64,000 nucleotides of DNA from Priestia aryabhattai B8W22 (lineage in GTDB: Bacteria > Bacillota > Bacilli > Bacillales > Bacillaceae_H), in contig NZ_JYOO01000010.1 in assembly GCF_000956595.1 (NCBI RefSeq), positions 92,718 through 156,717 of the forward strand, in the 5' to 3' direction. Below are positions 46,058 to 59,623 of this stretch, piece by piece. A program made the translations under genes and the position numbers. The notes beneath the pieces are model-generated. The model made no database searches, had not been told where the DNA came from, and saw only the letters and a list, made by a program, of their open reading frames with translations. How positions within the stretch are numbered: the first letter of the stretch is position 1; every line of letters starts with the position of its first letter.

Positions 46058-46141
46058 ATGAAAGGAAAACCGAACTTTTCATCACGTTTTTTGTTTTCAA
46101 AAAATATGTATAAAAGATGCGGTTTTATCCTCAAATTCTGA
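46058..46141 (+). CDS. Candidate 27-residue basic peptide gene
   Basis: ATG at 46058 to TGA at 46141 codes for MKGKPNFSSRFLFSKNMYKR and seven more residues. A very strong ribosome binding site, AGGAGGG, lies 5 nt before the ATG, and TATAAC at 46035-46040 could be a -10 box giving a short leader. It sits between divergent pcrB and the glyS T-box. The peptide is unrecognised; the good ribosome binding site is the only positive evidence. Confidence 0.35.
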   Translation: MKGKPNFSSRFLFSKNMYKRCGFILKF

Positions 46142-46181
46142 AAGAAAACATCACAAAAAAAGCCCATTTTGCACAAGGTTA

Positions 46182-46210
46182 TTGTTTCTCTGCATAGGAT
46201 ATGCTAATAT
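46182..46210 (+). promoter_or_regulatory. Promoter of glyS
   Basis: TTGTTT (46182-46187) and TAATAT (46205-46210), 17-nt spacer, just before the T-box leader. Confidence 0.7.
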
Positions 46211-46215
46211 ATAGC

Positions 46216-46440
46216 TACTAAAATTCATATGATATACGCTGAAGGATCAATAGTACTTAAATCCTCTTCATAAAGCGAACTAGGGACGGTGGGAGCCTAG
46301 AGAATGATTTAAGGAAAAGGCAATCTGGAGTATATACAGACGAAGGTGGATACATTTTGTATCAACCAGGGTGGAACCGCGGGAAAAAACTCTCGTCCCT
46401 GGGCATATTGTTGATATGCCCAGGGACGAGAGTTTTTTTG
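46216..46440 (+). promoter_or_regulatory. Glycine T-box leader
   Basis: A tRNA-sensing riboswitch. The stem I distal region GGACGGTGGGAGCC (about 46284-46297) is followed by a specifier-loop region with GGC (Gly codon, about 46319-46321). The T-box core AGGGTGGAACCGCGG is at 46368-46382, and the terminator (arms CTCTCGTCCCTGGGC / GCCCAGGGACGAGAG, then TTTTTTT) is at 46388-46440. Uncharged tRNA-Gly should allow readthrough into glyS. The codon assignment is by position and downstream gene. Confidence 0.95.
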
Positions 46441-46493
46441 TACCCGCTCTTTTTGTTTCGCTTGAATTACTACCATTTACAGGAGGAATTAGA

Positions 46494-47876
46494 ATGTCAA
46501 AAACAATGGATCAAATCGTATCTCACGCCAAACATCGCGGCTTTGTATTTCAAGGTTCTGAAATTTACGGCGGTCTTGCAAATACATGGGATTACGGCCC
46601 GCTTGGCGTAGAATTAAAAAACAATATTAAAAAAGCATGGTGGAAAAAATTCATTCAAGAATCTCCATACAACGTTGGTTTAGACGCGGCGATTTTAATG
46701 AATCCAAAAACATGGGAAGCTTCTGGTCACTTAGGAAACTTTAATGACCCAATGATCGACTGTAAGGATTGTAAAGCTCGTCACCGTGCCGATAAATTAA
46801 TTGAAGAAAAACTTCAAGAAAAAGGCATTGAAATGATCGTGGACGGTCTTTCATTTGATGCAATGGCTGACTTAATTAAAGAACACGAAATTACGTGTCC
46901 TGAGTGTGGTTCAGCTAACTTCACTGAAATTCGTCAATTTAACTTAATGTTCAAAACGCACCAAGGTGTAACTGAAACATCAACAAATGAAATTTACCTT
47001 CGTCCTGAAACAGCTCAAGGTATTTTCGTAAACTTTAAAAACGTTCAGCGCTCAATGCGTAAAAAGCTTCCATTCGGTATCGGCCAAGTGGGTAAAAGCT
47101 TCCGTAACGAAATTACACCTGGTAACTTCACATTCCGTACGCGTGAATTTGAACAAATGGAACTTGAATTCTTCTGTAAACCAGGCACTGAATTAGAGTG
47201 GTTTAACTACTGGAAAGAAACATGTAACAAATGGCTTCTTTCTCTTGGTATGAAAGAAGAAAACGTTCGTCTTCGCGACCATGATGATGATGAACTTTCT
47301 CACTACAGTAATGCAACAACAGACTTTGAATATAAGTTCCCATTCGGCTGGGGCGAACTGTGGGGCGTAGCTTCTCGTACAGACTATGACTTAAAGCAGC
47401 ATATGGAACACTCTGGAGAAGACTTCCAATATGTTGATCAAGAAACAAACGAACGCTATGTACCTTACTGCATCGAGCCTTCTTTAGGCGCTGACCGTGT
47501 AACATTAGCTTATATGATTGATGCGTATGAAGAAGAAACGTTAGAAGACGGCTCTTCTCGTACAGTGATGCAGCTTCACCCTGCTTTAGCACCATTTAAA
47601 GCTGCTGTATTACCACTTTCTAAAAAGCTTTCTAACGAAGCTCGCGCTGTCTTTGAAGATTTAGCAAAATACTTTATGATTGACTACGATGATGCTGGTT
47701 CAATCGGTAAACGTTATCGTCGCCATGATGAAATCGGTACGCCGTTCTGTATTACATTCGACTTCGATTCATTAGAAGACAATCAAGTAACAATCCGTAA
47801 CCGCGACACAATGGAACAAAAACGTGTAGCAATTAGCGACCTTAAAAATATCATTGAAGAAGCAACTCAATTTTAA
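46494..47876 (+). CDS. glyS: Glycyl-tRNA synthetase, single-chain class II type
   Basis: Charges tRNA-Gly. 460 residues of the homodimeric, archaeal/eukaryotic-like type rather than the alpha2-beta2 enzyme encoded by glyQ-glyS in B. subtilis. Motif 2 is [19 protein letters not shown], motif 3 [12 protein letters not shown], and two Cys pairs (CKDCKAR, CPECGS) mark the insertion. The ATG at 46494 follows AGGAGGAATT; the frame is open further into the T-box, but without function there. It stands between yerC and pcrB, an insertion relative to the B. subtilis order. Confidence 0.96.
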   Translation: MSKTMDQIVSHAKHRGFVFQGSEIYGGLANTWDYGPLGVELKNNIKKAWWKKFIQESPYNVGLDAAILMNPKTWEASGHLGNFNDPMIDCKDCKARHRADKLIEEKLQEKGIEMIVDGLSFDAMADLIKEHEITCPECGSANFTEIRQFNLMFKTHQGVTETSTNEIYLRPETAQGIFVNFKNVQRSMRKKLPFGIGQVGKSFRNEITPGNFTFRTREFEQMELEFFCKPGTELEWFNYWKETCNKWLLSLGMKEENVRLRDHDDDELSHYSNATTDFEYKFPFGWGELWGVASRTDYDLKQHMEHSGEDFQYVDQETNERYVPYCIEPSLGADRVTLAYMIDAYEEETLEDGSSRTVMQLHPALAPFKAAVLPLSKKLSNEARAVFEDLAKYFMIDYDDAGSIGKRYRRHDEIGTPFCITFDFDSLEDNQVTIRNRDTMEQKRVAISDLKNIIEEATQF

Positions 47877-47885
47877 TTAAAAAAA

Positions 47886-47916
47886 TAAGCGTATGGCTGC
47901 TTCAGCCATACGCTTT
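47886..47916. terminator. Bidirectional terminator
   Basis: AAGCGTATGGCTG-CTTC-AGCCATACGCTT between the convergent glyS and yerC genes, preceded by AAAAAA. Confidence 0.85.
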
Positions 47917-48220
47917 ACTTTTGATTTGAATCTTCTTGAAGGCGTTCTAACACCATTTGATACGCATCGCTTCCATAATTCAAGCAGCGTTTAACACGGG
48001 AAATAGTCGCTGTGCTTGCTCCAGTTTCCGTCTCAATTTTATGGTACGTGTTGCCTTCTCTTAGCATTCTTGCCACTTCTAAGCGCTGTGCTAATGATTG
48101 AATTTCATTAACTGTACATAGGTCATCAAAAAATTGATAGCATTCTTCAATGTTTTCTAATGATAAAATCGCTTGAAATAGCTGATCTAATTCTTTTCCT
48201 CGTAGTTTGTTGATTTGCAT
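47915..48220 (-). CDS. yerC: YerC/YecD family TrpR-related protein
   Basis: A small DNA-binding protein of 101 residues with a TrpR-like helix-turn-helix: LAQRLEVARMLREGNTYHKI then GASTATISRVKRCLNYG. No ligand is known for the YerC/YecD family. I start it at 48220 (MQINKLRGKELDQ), with AAAGGAG 9 nt upstream; an ATG seven codons earlier overlaps that site. It lies between yerA and glyS as a solitary gene. Confidence 0.9.
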   Translation of the reverse strand: MQINKLRGKELDQLFQAILSLENIEECYQFFDDLCTVNEIQSLAQRLEVARMLREGNTYHKIETETGASTATISRVKRCLNYGSDAYQMVLERLQEDSNQK

Positions 48221-48367
48221 CGTATCGAACTCCTTTATCATTGGCTTTCTTTACTGGTTATTTCTATCTATAAAATACAGTTTCTATATTTATTTGCACA
48301 TACATTCATTCTGTATGAAGACAGCCAATTTCATACAAATTTCAAATTCCTTTGATACTTTTATATT

Positions 48368-50116
48368 TTAACGCATTATAGACGGAAAAAGTACTTTTTT
48401 ATTCATAACGTCATAAATTCCTACTGGCGTGATACGAATATAAGGCAAATGTGTAGACGAAAAGAATAGCAGTGAATAGACAGGATCATCGTGTTTGTAT
48501 CCTCGCTCACCCAGCACTTTCTTGAGTTCCACCTCTCGTTTACTTAGCTCTTCCATCGGCAGATTCGACATGACTCCTTTTAACGTAAGATCCAGTTCAT
48601 ATACTACTTTCTCACCTTCTGTAATAACGATACCGCCGCCAATTTCTTTCATACGTTTGAATGCACACATCATATCTTTTTTCGATTTTCCAATTAAAAT
48701 AAAATCACCTGTATTTGAAAACGAACTCGCCATTCCCGATACATTTGTCGCAAATCCTTTTAACAGCGTATTGATGCGCCACTTGCCTTCTCGGTCCACC
48801 AGCACTAAAAAGCTTTCATCATGATCAGAGGTTAATACATCTCCGCTTACATTTAAGTGAATTGAATACGGCTCCATAATAACAGCATTTTTCATTTTGA
48901 CGCCTACTGGCATTGAAAATTGAAAATCGTCCATCGTTAAATCAAAGTCTAACTTTAACGGTGAAAAACCAAACTTTTCCCAAGGAAATTCTACCGAGGC
49001 TAATGCTTGTTCTTTGCCTTCTTTTTTCATCCACTTTCCTTTTGCTAGTACAGATACCGGGGTAGGCCGCATAGGATCTTCTAAAATATTAATATTAGCC
49101 ACACAGCCTGTTGCTACATGCCCATGCAAATGTTCCATGTTGTAATAGCGGGCAATATTTACAGACACCATATTATAAGCATCTAACACGGGAACTCCTT
49201 CTGAAATAGCTAATGTAATTAACATATCTGACACGCCGTTTCGGTAAAAAGAAGGCGGAGAACCGTCTGTATTCATCGTAATATGGTCAAAATAATCTAC
49301 CTGCAGCTTTTTTAACTCCTGCAGCAATTTTGGCAAATCTGGCCGAATTGAAGAGTGGCGCAAAGCAACGTCATAGCCTTGCGTTAACCGAGCAACAACA
49401 TCTTCCCCTGTCATAGACTCATGATCGCTGTCTGCCCCGAGCAATTTCATTTTTGCCAAGGTAAATGCTGACGCTCCCGGGAAATGTCCTTCAATATGCT
49501 TCCTCATCCGCTTTGTCTCTTGAACCCAATGAAGCATTAAATCATCTCCGTCTAAAAGCTTCGGCCAACTTGTCAGTTCGCCTCCTTGTAAGACAGCTTC
49601 ATTTTGTAGCCAAGAAGTAATGTTTGTATGTGAGAAGATATCAGCCTCTTCATCAATTTCTGTCTGCGAATCAAACCTGCACCACCAATACAGTGATTGT
49701 GGTAACGTTTTCATTTCTTCAATCAATGAAAATGCCGTTTTTTGTTCAAGCTGTAAAGCAAGAATTAAATTATCATTAAATAAAGTCGTTGTTCCGTGCT
49801 TGGCTGCATATTGGGAAAAAGTCTGGGGATTATATAACTGAAACGGGTGAACATGCGGCTCAATATACCCAGGAACCACATATTTCTCACTGCAGTCTAT
49901 AATCTCTGTAGAAGCGTCTGTGTGCTTAGGCATCTCTGAGCCAACGTATACAATACGATCTTGGTAAACCCAAATATGTGCTTTTTTCCACTGCTTCATT
50001 CGAGCGTTCAAATATGTTGCATCTTTTAAGACAATAGTTGGTGCTTTTTGACCGTTTAATACTAAAAGCTGCTGTCTAATATGTTTGCTTTTCCAGCGGT
50101 ATCTTTGTTCCGGCAT
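48368..50116 (-). CDS. yerA: Adenine deaminase-like amidohydrolase, YerA-like
   Basis: A 582-residue protein of the AdeC adenine deaminase family, which releases ammonia from adenine. The metal-binding amidohydrolase motif PGYIEPHVHPFQLY is at about 83-96. A central GADSDHESMTGEDVVARL and DHITMNTDGSPPSFYRNG fit AdeC, and the C-terminal adenine deaminase domain holds GFATNVSGMASSFSN and GGGIVI. The YerA branch is diverged from true AdeC, so the activity is uncertain. The location next to the purine operon, as in B. subtilis, agrees with a purine role. Confidence 0.85.
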   Translation of the reverse strand: MPEQRYRWKSKHIRQQLLVLNGQKAPTIVLKDATYLNARMKQWKKAHIWVYQDRIVYVGSEMPKHTDASTEIIDCSEKYVVPGYIEPHVHPFQLYNPQTFSQYAAKHGTTTLFNDNLILALQLEQKTAFSLIEEMKTLPQSLYWWCRFDSQTEIDEEADIFSHTNITSWLQNEAVLQGGELTSWPKLLDGDDLMLHWVQETKRMRKHIEGHFPGASAFTLAKMKLLGADSDHESMTGEDVVARLTQGYDVALRHSSIRPDLPKLLQELKKLQVDYFDHITMNTDGSPPSFYRNGVSDMLITLAISEGVPVLDAYNMVSVNIARYYNMEHLHGHVATGCVANINILEDPMRPTPVSVLAKGKWMKKEGKEQALASVEFPWEKFGFSPLKLDFDLTMDDFQFSMPVGVKMKNAVIMEPYSIHLNVSGDVLTSDHDESFLVLVDREGKWRINTLLKGFATNVSGMASSFSNTGDFILIGKSKKDMMCAFKRMKEIGGGIVITEGEKVVYELDLTLKGVMSNLPMEELSKREVELKKVLGERGYKHDDPVYSLLFFSSTHLPYIRITPVGIYDVMNKKVLFPSIMR

Positions 50117-50218
50117 GCTAAATTCCCCCTAATTTACTATGTATTTTTATCGTAACACATCCGTGATGTAAACGCATTCAGAAACTGTTATTAATTTTAT
50201 GAATAAAGGTGATAAAAC

Positions 50219-50476
50219 ATGAAACCAAATATCGGCATTGTTAACGCATTAATTCGACTTACGCTGGGCTTTACCCTTCTTTCTTGGACAACATCTCGTT
50301 TATCTCGCAGACCGTACAAAGATTCATACATCTTTTTAGGGTTAATGGGCGCTTTAAAAGTTGCAGAAGGCATCACGCGTTTTTGTCCCCTTACGTACGC
50401 ATATGATTCATGTCAAAAACATGATGAACATGAACACCATCCAAACGGAAACGAAGAAACGTATAATCCTTCATAA
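50219..50476 (+). CDS. YgaP-like/DUF2892 small membrane protein
   Basis: An 85-residue protein whose first 65 residues match the DUF2892 pattern: NIGIVNALIRLTLGFTLL, then FLGLMGALKVAEGITRFCPL with the family Cys-Pro, giving two hydrophobic helices. The His-rich tail (KHDEHEHHPNGNEE) might bind metal. The ribosome binding site is AAAGGTGAT. It is the only plus-strand gene between yerA and purD, convergent to purD. Confidence 0.8.
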   Translation: MKPNIGIVNALIRLTLGFTLLSWTTSRLSRRPYKDSYIFLGLMGALKVAEGITRFCPLTYAYDSCQKHDEHEHHPNGNEETYNPS

Positions 50477-50478
50477 AG

Positions 50479-50506
50479 TAAAAAGGAGAGCCGGAGCTCT
50501 CCTTTT

Positions 50507-50507
<1 letters not shown>
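50479..50507. terminator. Bidirectional terminator at the end of the purine operon
   Basis: AAAAGGAGAGC-CGGA-GCTCTCCTTTTTT, with an A-run on the other side, following purD on the minus strand. Confidence 0.92.
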
Positions 50508-53333
<2,826 letters not shown>

Positions 53334-53436
53334 TTTGTAAACTCCTCCTGATCCGATCTCTCATTTAAAATCTTTCTTTCACTACTACTCTACCATAGTA
53401 AAGGATTAAAACTTTTTTGACAAGGTTCCATCCTAT

Positions 53437-54015
53437 TTATTTAACTGCGGCTTGTTCAAATAATTCATTCAGTACCGCGGGATAAAATTGATGTTCAATT
53501 TCATGAATACGGGCCTCAACTGTTTCCCTTGTATCGCCTTTTTCAATGCGAATAGCCTGCTGGTCAATAATTGGTCCTGTATCCATGCCTTCATCTACAA
53601 AATGCACGGTAATTCCAATCACTTTTACTCCTGCATCAAAAGCTTGACCAATAGCATCAATCCCAGGAAATGCAGGTAAAAGCGAAGGGTGAATATTAAC
53701 AATACGATTTTTGTATGGCTTAAGCAACGTCGAACCAACTAATCGCATATATCCTGCTAAAACAAGAAATTCTACTTTAGCTGATGTAAGCTCTGCAAGA
53801 ATGGCTGCTTCATACGCTTCTTTATTTTCATAGTTTTTAGGCGAACAAACAAAGCATGGTATTCCACATGCTTTTGCTCGTTCAATTACGTATGCATCCG
53901 GTTTATTACAAACAACAAGCGCAATATTTGCTTTTAATCGACCTGACTGAGTTGCTTCATAGATGGATTGAAAGTTACTGCCGTTTCCAGAAGCAAACAC
54001 TGCAATATTTATCAT
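53437..54015 (-). CDS. purN: Phosphoribosylglycinamide formyltransferase
   Basis: Folate-dependent transfer of the formyl group to GAR. 192 residues. The start is [11 protein letters not shown] (phosphate site), and the catalytic Asn-His-Asp are in [13 protein letters not shown] and [10 protein letters not shown]. It overlaps the purM stop codon by 4 nt. Confidence 0.97.
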   Translation of the reverse strand: MINIAVFASGNGSNFQSIYEATQSGRLKANIALVVCNKPDAYVIERAKACGIPCFVCSPKNYENKEAYEAAILAELTSAKVEFLVLAGYMRLVGSTLLKPYKNRIVNIHPSLLPAFPGIDAIGQAFDAGVKVIGITVHFVDEGMDTGPIIDQQAIRIEKGDTRETVEARIHEIEHQFYPAVLNELFEQAAVK

Positions 54016-55049
54016 GCAAACGTCCCTCCAGCAAATTCAACACCTGTTCCTTCGTTTACACGTCCGATAACAAATGCTTTTTCGCCTTCGTTTTCAATTG
54101 CTTCAATGACTTTATTCATATCTTCAGGTTCAACAGCTAAAACAAATCCGATTCCCATGTTGAATACTTCAAACATTTCTTTACGGTCTAGCTTGCCTTG
54201 CTCTTCAAGGAAATCAAACACGTATGGAATTGGCCAAGAACCGTAATCAATTTCTACACCTAAACCTTCAGGAAGCATACGAGGGATATTTTCAACAAAT
54301 CCGCCTCCAGTAATATGAGCCATACCTGCAACTTTAGCTGCATGTAATGCTTTTAGGACTGGCTTCACGTATATTTTTGTTGGCGTTAATAACTCAACTC
54401 CGAGCTTTTCATTAAAACCAGCGTAAGTTTCGTGAAGATTTAATCCTTGATCATCAACAATTTTACGTACAAGAGAGTAGCCGTTGCTGTGAATACCGCT
54501 AGATGAGATACCGATCAACAGCTGTCCAGCTTTAATCTCATCTCCAGTAATAATTTCTGACTTTTCTACTGCTCCTACTGTAAATCCTGCAAGATCATAT
54601 TCATCTTCTTCGTATAAACCTGGCATTTCAGCTGTTTCTCCGCCAATTAACGCACAGTTGGATTGTTCACAGCCGTCTGCAATTCCTTTCACAATCGATT
54701 CAATTTTTTCAGGAACTGCTTTGCCGCAAGCAATATAATCTAAGAAGTAAAGAGGCTCTGCTCCTTGTGCTAACACGTCGTTTACACACATGGCCACCGC
54801 ATCCACACCGATTGTGTCATGCTTATCCATTTGAAAAGCAAGTTTCAATTTTGTTCCTACTCCATCTGTACCAGAAACAAGAACAGGCTCTTTTAAATTC
54901 AATGTAGATAAATCGAACATTCCGCCAAAGCCGCCGACTGTTCCCATAATACCTGCACGAGCAGTGCGTTCTACGTGCTTTTTAATACGTGAAACAGCTT
55001 CGTATCCTGCTTCTAAGTCAACTCCAGCTTGTTTATATGAATATGACAT
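54012..55049 (-). CDS. purM: Phosphoribosylformylglycinamidine cyclo-ligase (AIR synthetase)
   Basis: Closes the imidazole ring to give AIR. 345 residues, PurM/PurL fold: [52 protein letters not shown] and [15 protein letters not shown]. It lies between purF (26-nt gap) and purN (4-nt overlap). Confidence 0.97.
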   Translation of the reverse strand: MSYSYKQAGVDLEAGYEAVSRIKKHVERTARAGIMGTVGGFGGMFDLSTLNLKEPVLVSGTDGVGTKLKLAFQMDKHDTIGVDAVAMCVNDVLAQGAEPLYFLDYIACGKAVPEKIESIVKGIADGCEQSNCALIGGETAEMPGLYEEDEYDLAGFTVGAVEKSEIITGDEIKAGQLLIGISSSGIHSNGYSLVRKIVDDQGLNLHETYAGFNEKLGVELLTPTKIYVKPVLKALHAAKVAGMAHITGGGFVENIPRMLPEGLGVEIDYGSWPIPYVFDFLEEQGKLDRKEMFEVFNMGIGFVLAVEPEDMNKVIEAIENEGEKAFVIGRVNEGTGVEFAGGTFA

Positions 55050-55075
55050 GTTGTCACTCCTTTTTTACGTTAAAA

Positions 55076-56491
55076 CTAACAAGTTACCTTTTCATGAGGG
55101 TGTACAGTATCTGGATAAATTTCAGTTGGATACTTTCCAGTGAAACATGCCATACACTGTCCGCCGTTGCCTTCATACTGTCTGCCGATTGCATCTACTA
55201 ACCCTTCGTTGCTTAAGAAAACAAGTGAATCAGCTTCAATCAATTCACGAATTTCTTCAACAGAGCGCGTAGCAGCGATTAGCTCAGAGGATGACGACGT
55301 GTCAATTCCATAAAAACATGGATTTTTAATAGGTGGTGAACTGATGCGTACATGTACTTCAGTTGCTCCTGCTTCTCGAAGCATACGAACAATGCGACGG
55401 CTTGTTGTGCCGCGAACGATAGAATCATCTACCATGACAACACGCTTACCCTCTACAATTTTACGTACGGGAGACAGCTTCATTTTTACACCTTGTTCAC
55501 GCAGTTCTTGTGAAGGCTGAATGAATGTACGGCCTACGTATCGATTCTTAATTAAACCTAATTCGTATGGGATCCCGGACTGTTCTGCAAAACCGATTGC
55601 TGCTGAAATACTTGAATCCGGAACGCCTGTTACAACATCTGCTTCAATTGGTGACTCAACTGCAAGTTGTTTCCCAAGGTTTTTACGAGCAGAGTGAACA
55701 TTGATTCCATCAATATTGCTATCTGGTCTTGAGAAATAAATATATTCCATACTGCAAATGGCGCGGTTTACGTTTAATGTGAAACGTTCTGATTGAATAC
55801 CTTCATCGTTAATAATGAGTAATTCACCAGGCTCTACATCACGCTCATGAACTGCTCCAACAATATCAAATGCACATGTTTCAGAAGCTACTACATAAGC
55901 ATCACCTAATCGTCCAATTGACAACGGACGCAGTCCGTGAGGGTCGAGTGCAACCATCATTGTATCTTCTGTTAAAATAACGAATGCATATGCGCCTTTA
56001 ACCATAGATAAAGCATTTTTCACTTTATCTTTCATATCTTCATAGCCGCTTCGTTTAATTAAATGAGCCAGTACTTCTGTATCAGATGTTGATTGAAAAA
56101 TACTCCCTTGGTTTTCCAGCTGATGCTTTAATGCATTTGCATTAACCAAGTTTCCATTATGAGCTAACGCAAGGCTTCCGCTATGAGAGCGGAAGTGAAG
56201 GGGTTGAACATTTTCAAACCCTCCGCCTCCAGCTGTTGCATAACGAACGTGTCCAATTGCTGCTTTACCGTTTAGTTGCTCTAACTCTCCGTGGCCAAAT
56301 ACTTCGTTAACAAGACCAACACCTTTCATTACTGTTACTTTTTCACCGTCTGTTACAGCAATACCAGCGCCTTCTTGTCCGCGGTGCTGCAAGCTATGCA
56401 AACCGTAATAAGCAATTTGGCTTGCATTTTCATGTCCCCATACACCGAATACGCCACATTCTTCGTTTAAGCCTTTGATTTCAGCAAGCAT
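55076..56491 (-). CDS. purF: Amidophosphoribosyltransferase
   Basis: Committed step of purine synthesis: glutamine plus PRPP to phosphoribosylamine. 471 residues. I start it at 56491 ([16 protein letters not shown]), behind AAAGGAGCG; the 11-residue propeptide is removed to expose Cys12, as in B. subtilis. The glutaminase domain has HNGNLVN; the transferase has the PRPP motif [15 protein letters not shown]-terminal cysteines ([15 protein letters not shown]) belong to the iron-sulfur cluster of the Bacillus-type enzyme. The gene overlaps purL by 25 nt. Confidence 0.97.
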   Translation of the reverse strand: MLAEIKGLNEECGVFGVWGHENASQIAYYGLHSLQHRGQEGAGIAVTDGEKVTVMKGVGLVNEVFGHGELEQLNGKAAIGHVRYATAGGGGFENVQPLHFRSHSGSLALAHNGNLVNANALKHQLENQGSIFQSTSDTEVLAHLIKRSGYEDMKDKVKNALSMVKGAYAFVILTEDTMMVALDPHGLRPLSIGRLGDAYVVASETCAFDIVGAVHERDVEPGELLIINDEGIQSERFTLNVNRAICSMEYIYFSRPDSNIDGINVHSARKNLGKQLAVESPIEADVVTGVPDSSISAAIGFAEQSGIPYELGLIKNRYVGRTFIQPSQELREQGVKMKLSPVRKIVEGKRVVMVDDSIVRGTTSRRIVRMLREAGATEVHVRISSPPIKNPCFYGIDTSSSSELIAATRSVEEIRELIEADSLVFLSNEGLVDAIGRQYEGNGGQCMACFTGKYPTEIYPDTVHPHEKVTC

Positions 56492-58698
56492 GGAAGCGCT
56501 CCTTTCCAAGCAGTAGTTAATTCTTCAACTGATAATTGAACAAGAACATTTTCTTGATGTTTAACAGTTAATGTTGCGTCTTCTGTTACGCGTCCTACTA
56601 ATGTTGCATCTTGTACAAGCATTTCGAATTTTTCTTTATTCTCTGGTGAAACCGTTACGACAAAGCGTGATTGTGTTTCACTGAATAGTTCTGCTGTTGC
56701 TTCACCGTCTACCGTTACGTTTACGCCTAACCCGCTGCCGTTCATCACTTTTTCAGCTAGGGCTACTGCGAATCCTCCTTCTGCAATATCATGAGCAGAT
56801 TGAACTGCACCTTCACGAATTGCTTGAAGAAGCTGATCTTGACGTGTTTTTTCAACTGCTAAATCTAATTTAGGTGAACGGCCGAATACCGTACCGTTTT
56901 CTAGTACTTTTTGAAGCTCAGTACCTGCAAATTCTGCTTCAGCTTTACCAATAACATAGATTAAGTCATCTTTTTGCTTCGCATATTGAGTTGTAATATG
57001 GTCGATATCGTCGATTAGACCAACCATTCCGATAACAGGAGTTGGGTAAATTGCTTCACCTTTTGTTTCATTGTACAGAGATACGTTACCACCGATAACC
57101 GGAGTCGATAGCTCACGGCAAGCATCGCTCATACCGTCTGTTGCTTTTTCAATTTGCCAGAAGATTTCTGGTTTTTCAGGGTTACCGAAGTTTAAGCAGT
57201 CTGTAATCGCAAGAGGCTGTGCACCTGAACATACAAGGTTACGAGCAGCTTCTGCCACTGCAATGCGGCCGCCTACTTCAGGGTCTAGATATAAATAGCG
57301 AGAGTTACAGTCTGTTGTCATCGCTAATGCTTTATTTGTATCACGTACACGAACAACCGCCGCGTCAGATCCAGGAGATACAACTGTGTTTGTACGCACT
57401 TGATAGTCATATTGGTTGTAAACCCACTCTTTGTTTGCAATAGTAGGCTGTTTTAAAAGCGTTACTAACATATCACTGTGATTTTCAACAGTAGGAGCAT
57501 ATGCTGATTGCTCTTGGAACTCACGATAGTATGCTGGTTCTTGAGATGGCTTGTGGTATACCGGTGCATCTTCTGCTAATGCATCTACAGGAACATCTGC
57601 TACTACTTCTCCGCTATGAGTTAGACGAAGGCGCTTATCGTCGGTTACGTGACCAACTGAAACAGCTTCTAATCCGTATTTTTCAACGATTTCGACGATT
57701 TCATTTTCACGGCCTTTTTCAACAACGATGAGCATGCGCTCTTGAGATTCTGAAAGCATCATTTCATATGGTGTCATACCTGTTTCACGCTGAGGTACAA
57801 GATCAAGGTTCATTTCAATACCAGAACCTGCTTTACTTGCCATCTCTGCTGAAGAACTTGTTAAGCCCGCAGCACCCATATCTTGAATACCAACTAAAGC
57901 GTCACACTTGATAAGCTCTAAACAAGCTTCAAGAAGAAGTTTTTCCATAAATGGATCTCCTACTTGTACAGCAGGGCGCTTTTCATCTGACTGATCAGAT
58001 AGCTCTTCAGAAGCAAATGTAGCACCGTGGATACCGTCGCGTCCCGTTTTTGCTCCTACGTACATCACCGTGTTGCCGACGCCTTTAGCTTGACCTTTTT
58101 GAATGTCTTCGTGGTTAATTAAACCAACACACATAGCGTTAACAAGTGGATTTCCTTCATATGAAGCTTCAAACTGAATTTCTCCGCCTACTGTTGGGAT
58201 TCCTACACAGTTACCGTAACCTGCGATTCCCGCTACTACTTCCTCAAACAAATGACGAACCTTTGGAGATGTTAATTCACCAAAACGTAAAGAGTTTAAA
58301 AGTGCAATCGGTCTTGCTCCCATTGAAAAGACGTCACGAATGATACCACCTACACCAGTTGCAGCTCCTTGATAAGGTTCAATCGCTGATGGATGGTTAT
58401 GACTTTCGATTTTAAATACAACGGCTTGGTTGTCACCAATATCAACGATACCAGCTCCTTCACCAGGACCTTGTAATACTTTTTCACCCGTGATAGGGAA
58501 TTTTTTCAGTACAGGCTTAGAGTTTTTATAACTACAGTGCTCTGACCACATAACAGAGAATAAGCCTGTTTCTGTATAGTTAGGAGTACGACCAAGCAGT
58601 TGCTCTACATTTGCAAACTCTTCGTCTGTTAATCCCATATCTCGATATAACTTTTGTTCTTTAATTTGCTCTACATTTGGTTCAAGAAGTAACGACAT
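56467..58698 (-). CDS. purL: Phosphoribosylformylglycinamidine synthase, large subunit
   Basis: Small-form PurL (743 residues) that works with PurQ and PurS to make FGAM. Landmarks: [20 protein letters not shown] at the N-terminus, [22 protein letters not shown] block, [25 protein letters not shown], and the second ATP half with GNVSLYNET and [15 protein letters not shown]. It overlaps purQ (17 nt) and purF (25 nt), tight coupling typical of the operon. Confidence 0.97.
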   Translation of the reverse strand: MSLLLEPNVEQIKEQKLYRDMGLTDEEFANVEQLLGRTPNYTETGLFSVMWSEHCSYKNSKPVLKKFPITGEKVLQGPGEGAGIVDIGDNQAVVFKIESHNHPSAIEPYQGAATGVGGIIRDVFSMGARPIALLNSLRFGELTSPKVRHLFEEVVAGIAGYGNCVGIPTVGGEIQFEASYEGNPLVNAMCVGLINHEDIQKGQAKGVGNTVMYVGAKTGRDGIHGATFASEELSDQSDEKRPAVQVGDPFMEKLLLEACLELIKCDALVGIQDMGAAGLTSSSAEMASKAGSGIEMNLDLVPQRETGMTPYEMMLSESQERMLIVVEKGRENEIVEIVEKYGLEAVSVGHVTDDKRLRLTHSGEVVADVPVDALAEDAPVYHKPSQEPAYYREFQEQSAYAPTVENHSDMLVTLLKQPTIANKEWVYNQYDYQVRTNTVVSPGSDAAVVRVRDTNKALAMTTDCNSRYLYLDPEVGGRIAVAEAARNLVCSGAQPLAITDCLNFGNPEKPEIFWQIEKATDGMSDACRELSTPVIGGNVSLYNETKGEAIYPTPVIGMVGLIDDIDHITTQYAKQKDDLIYVIGKAEAEFAGTELQKVLENGTVFGRSPKLDLAVEKTRQDQLLQAIREGAVQSAHDIAEGGFAVALAEKVMNGSGLGVNVTVDGEATAELFSETQSRFVVTVSPENKEKFEMLVQDATLVGRVTEDATLTVKHQENVLVQLSVEELTTAWKGALPCLLKSKA

Positions 58699-59368
58699 TT
58701 TGTTCCCTCCACTGCTTTACGATTGATTGAAATAATTTAAGTCCGTCCGCGCTTCCTAAAAGATCGCTTACCGCTCTTTCTGGGTGAGGCATCATTCCTA
58801 ATACGTTGCCTGTTTCGTTCGTAATCCCTGCAATATCTTGAAGACTTCCGTTTGGATTATCACCTGCGTATTGGAAAAGAATCTGGTTGTTTTCAATCAA
58901 TTTTTGTAACGTTTGTTCATCACAATAGTAGTTGCCTTCACCGTGTGCCACTGGAATAGCAATTACTTCATCTTTGCCATAAGCATTTGTAAACATTGTT
59001 TCGTTATTAGCTACTTTCAAATTCACTGTTTTACAGATGAATTTTAAGTTTTCATTACGGCGCATAGCACCTGGCAGTAATCCTGCTTCTAATAAAATTT
59101 GGAATCCGTTACATACACCTAGTACTGGCTTTCCTTGACTTGCTGCTTTTTTTACAGCGTCCATTACATTTGAGAAGCGAGCGATAGCACCTGAACGAAG
59201 GTAATCTCCATATGAGAAACCACCCGGAAGTAGGATACCATCATATTGATCTAATGATTCTGTATCGTGCCAAACGTAATCTACTTCTTCACCAAGCTCA
59301 TCTTTGATAGCATGATACATATCTACGTCACAGTTTGATCCTGGAAAAACAATTACAGCAAATTTCAC
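58682..59368 (-). CDS. purQ: Phosphoribosylformylglycinamidine synthase, glutaminase subunit
   Basis: A 228-residue class I glutamine amidotransferase that feeds ammonia to PurL. The nucleophile Cys is in [11 protein letters not shown], with His and Glu in [16 protein letters not shown] is at the N-terminus. It overlaps purS by 4 nt. Confidence 0.97.
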   Translation of the reverse strand: MKFAVIVFPGSNCDVDMYHAIKDELGEEVDYVWHDTESLDQYDGILLPGGFSYGDYLRSGAIARFSNVMDAVKKAASQGKPVLGVCNGFQILLEAGLLPGAMRRNENLKFICKTVNLKVANNETMFTNAYGKDEVIAIPVAHGEGNYYCDEQTLQKLIENNQILFQYAGDNPNGSLQDIAGITNETGNVLGMMPHPERAVSDLLGSADGLKLFQSIVKQWREQNVVTS

Positions 59369-59616
59369 TGTACGACAACCTCCTCAACCTCGTAACGGTA
59401 ATCTTCAATTACTGTATTAACTAAAAGCTTTTCACACATTTCTTTTACGCGTTCATCTAATGAATCTGTGCTGTCGATTGTTAGCTCTAAAAATTTACCG
59501 ATGCGTACTTCTTGAACTTCTTCATAAGACATACGGTGCAATGAATTTTTAACGGCTACTCCTTGAGGGTCTAATACACTTTCTCTTAATGTGACAAATA
59601 CTTTTACTTTATACAT
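59365..59616 (-). CDS. purS: Phosphoribosylformylglycinamidine synthase subunit PurS
   Basis: An 83-residue structural subunit that links PurQ to PurL. The pattern [18 protein letters not shown] and [17 protein letters not shown] is diagnostic. It lies 7 nt after purC and overlaps purQ. Confidence 0.96.
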   Translation of the reverse strand: MYKVKVFVTLRESVLDPQGVAVKNSLHRMSYEEVQEVRIGKFLELTIDSTDSLDERVKEMCEKLLVNTVIEDYRYEVEEVVVQ

Positions 59617-59623
59617 GGTTGGG

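Noticed and set aside
46371..46493. N-terminal extension of glyS into the T-box terminator
   Set aside because: The open frame runs through the terminator hairpin, while the ATG at 46494 has an AGGAGG site and matches the usual GlyRS N-terminus.
53334..53436. Internal terminator or promoter in the purN-purH gap
   Set aside because: The 103-nt gap shows no stem with a T-run and no convincing promoter pair.
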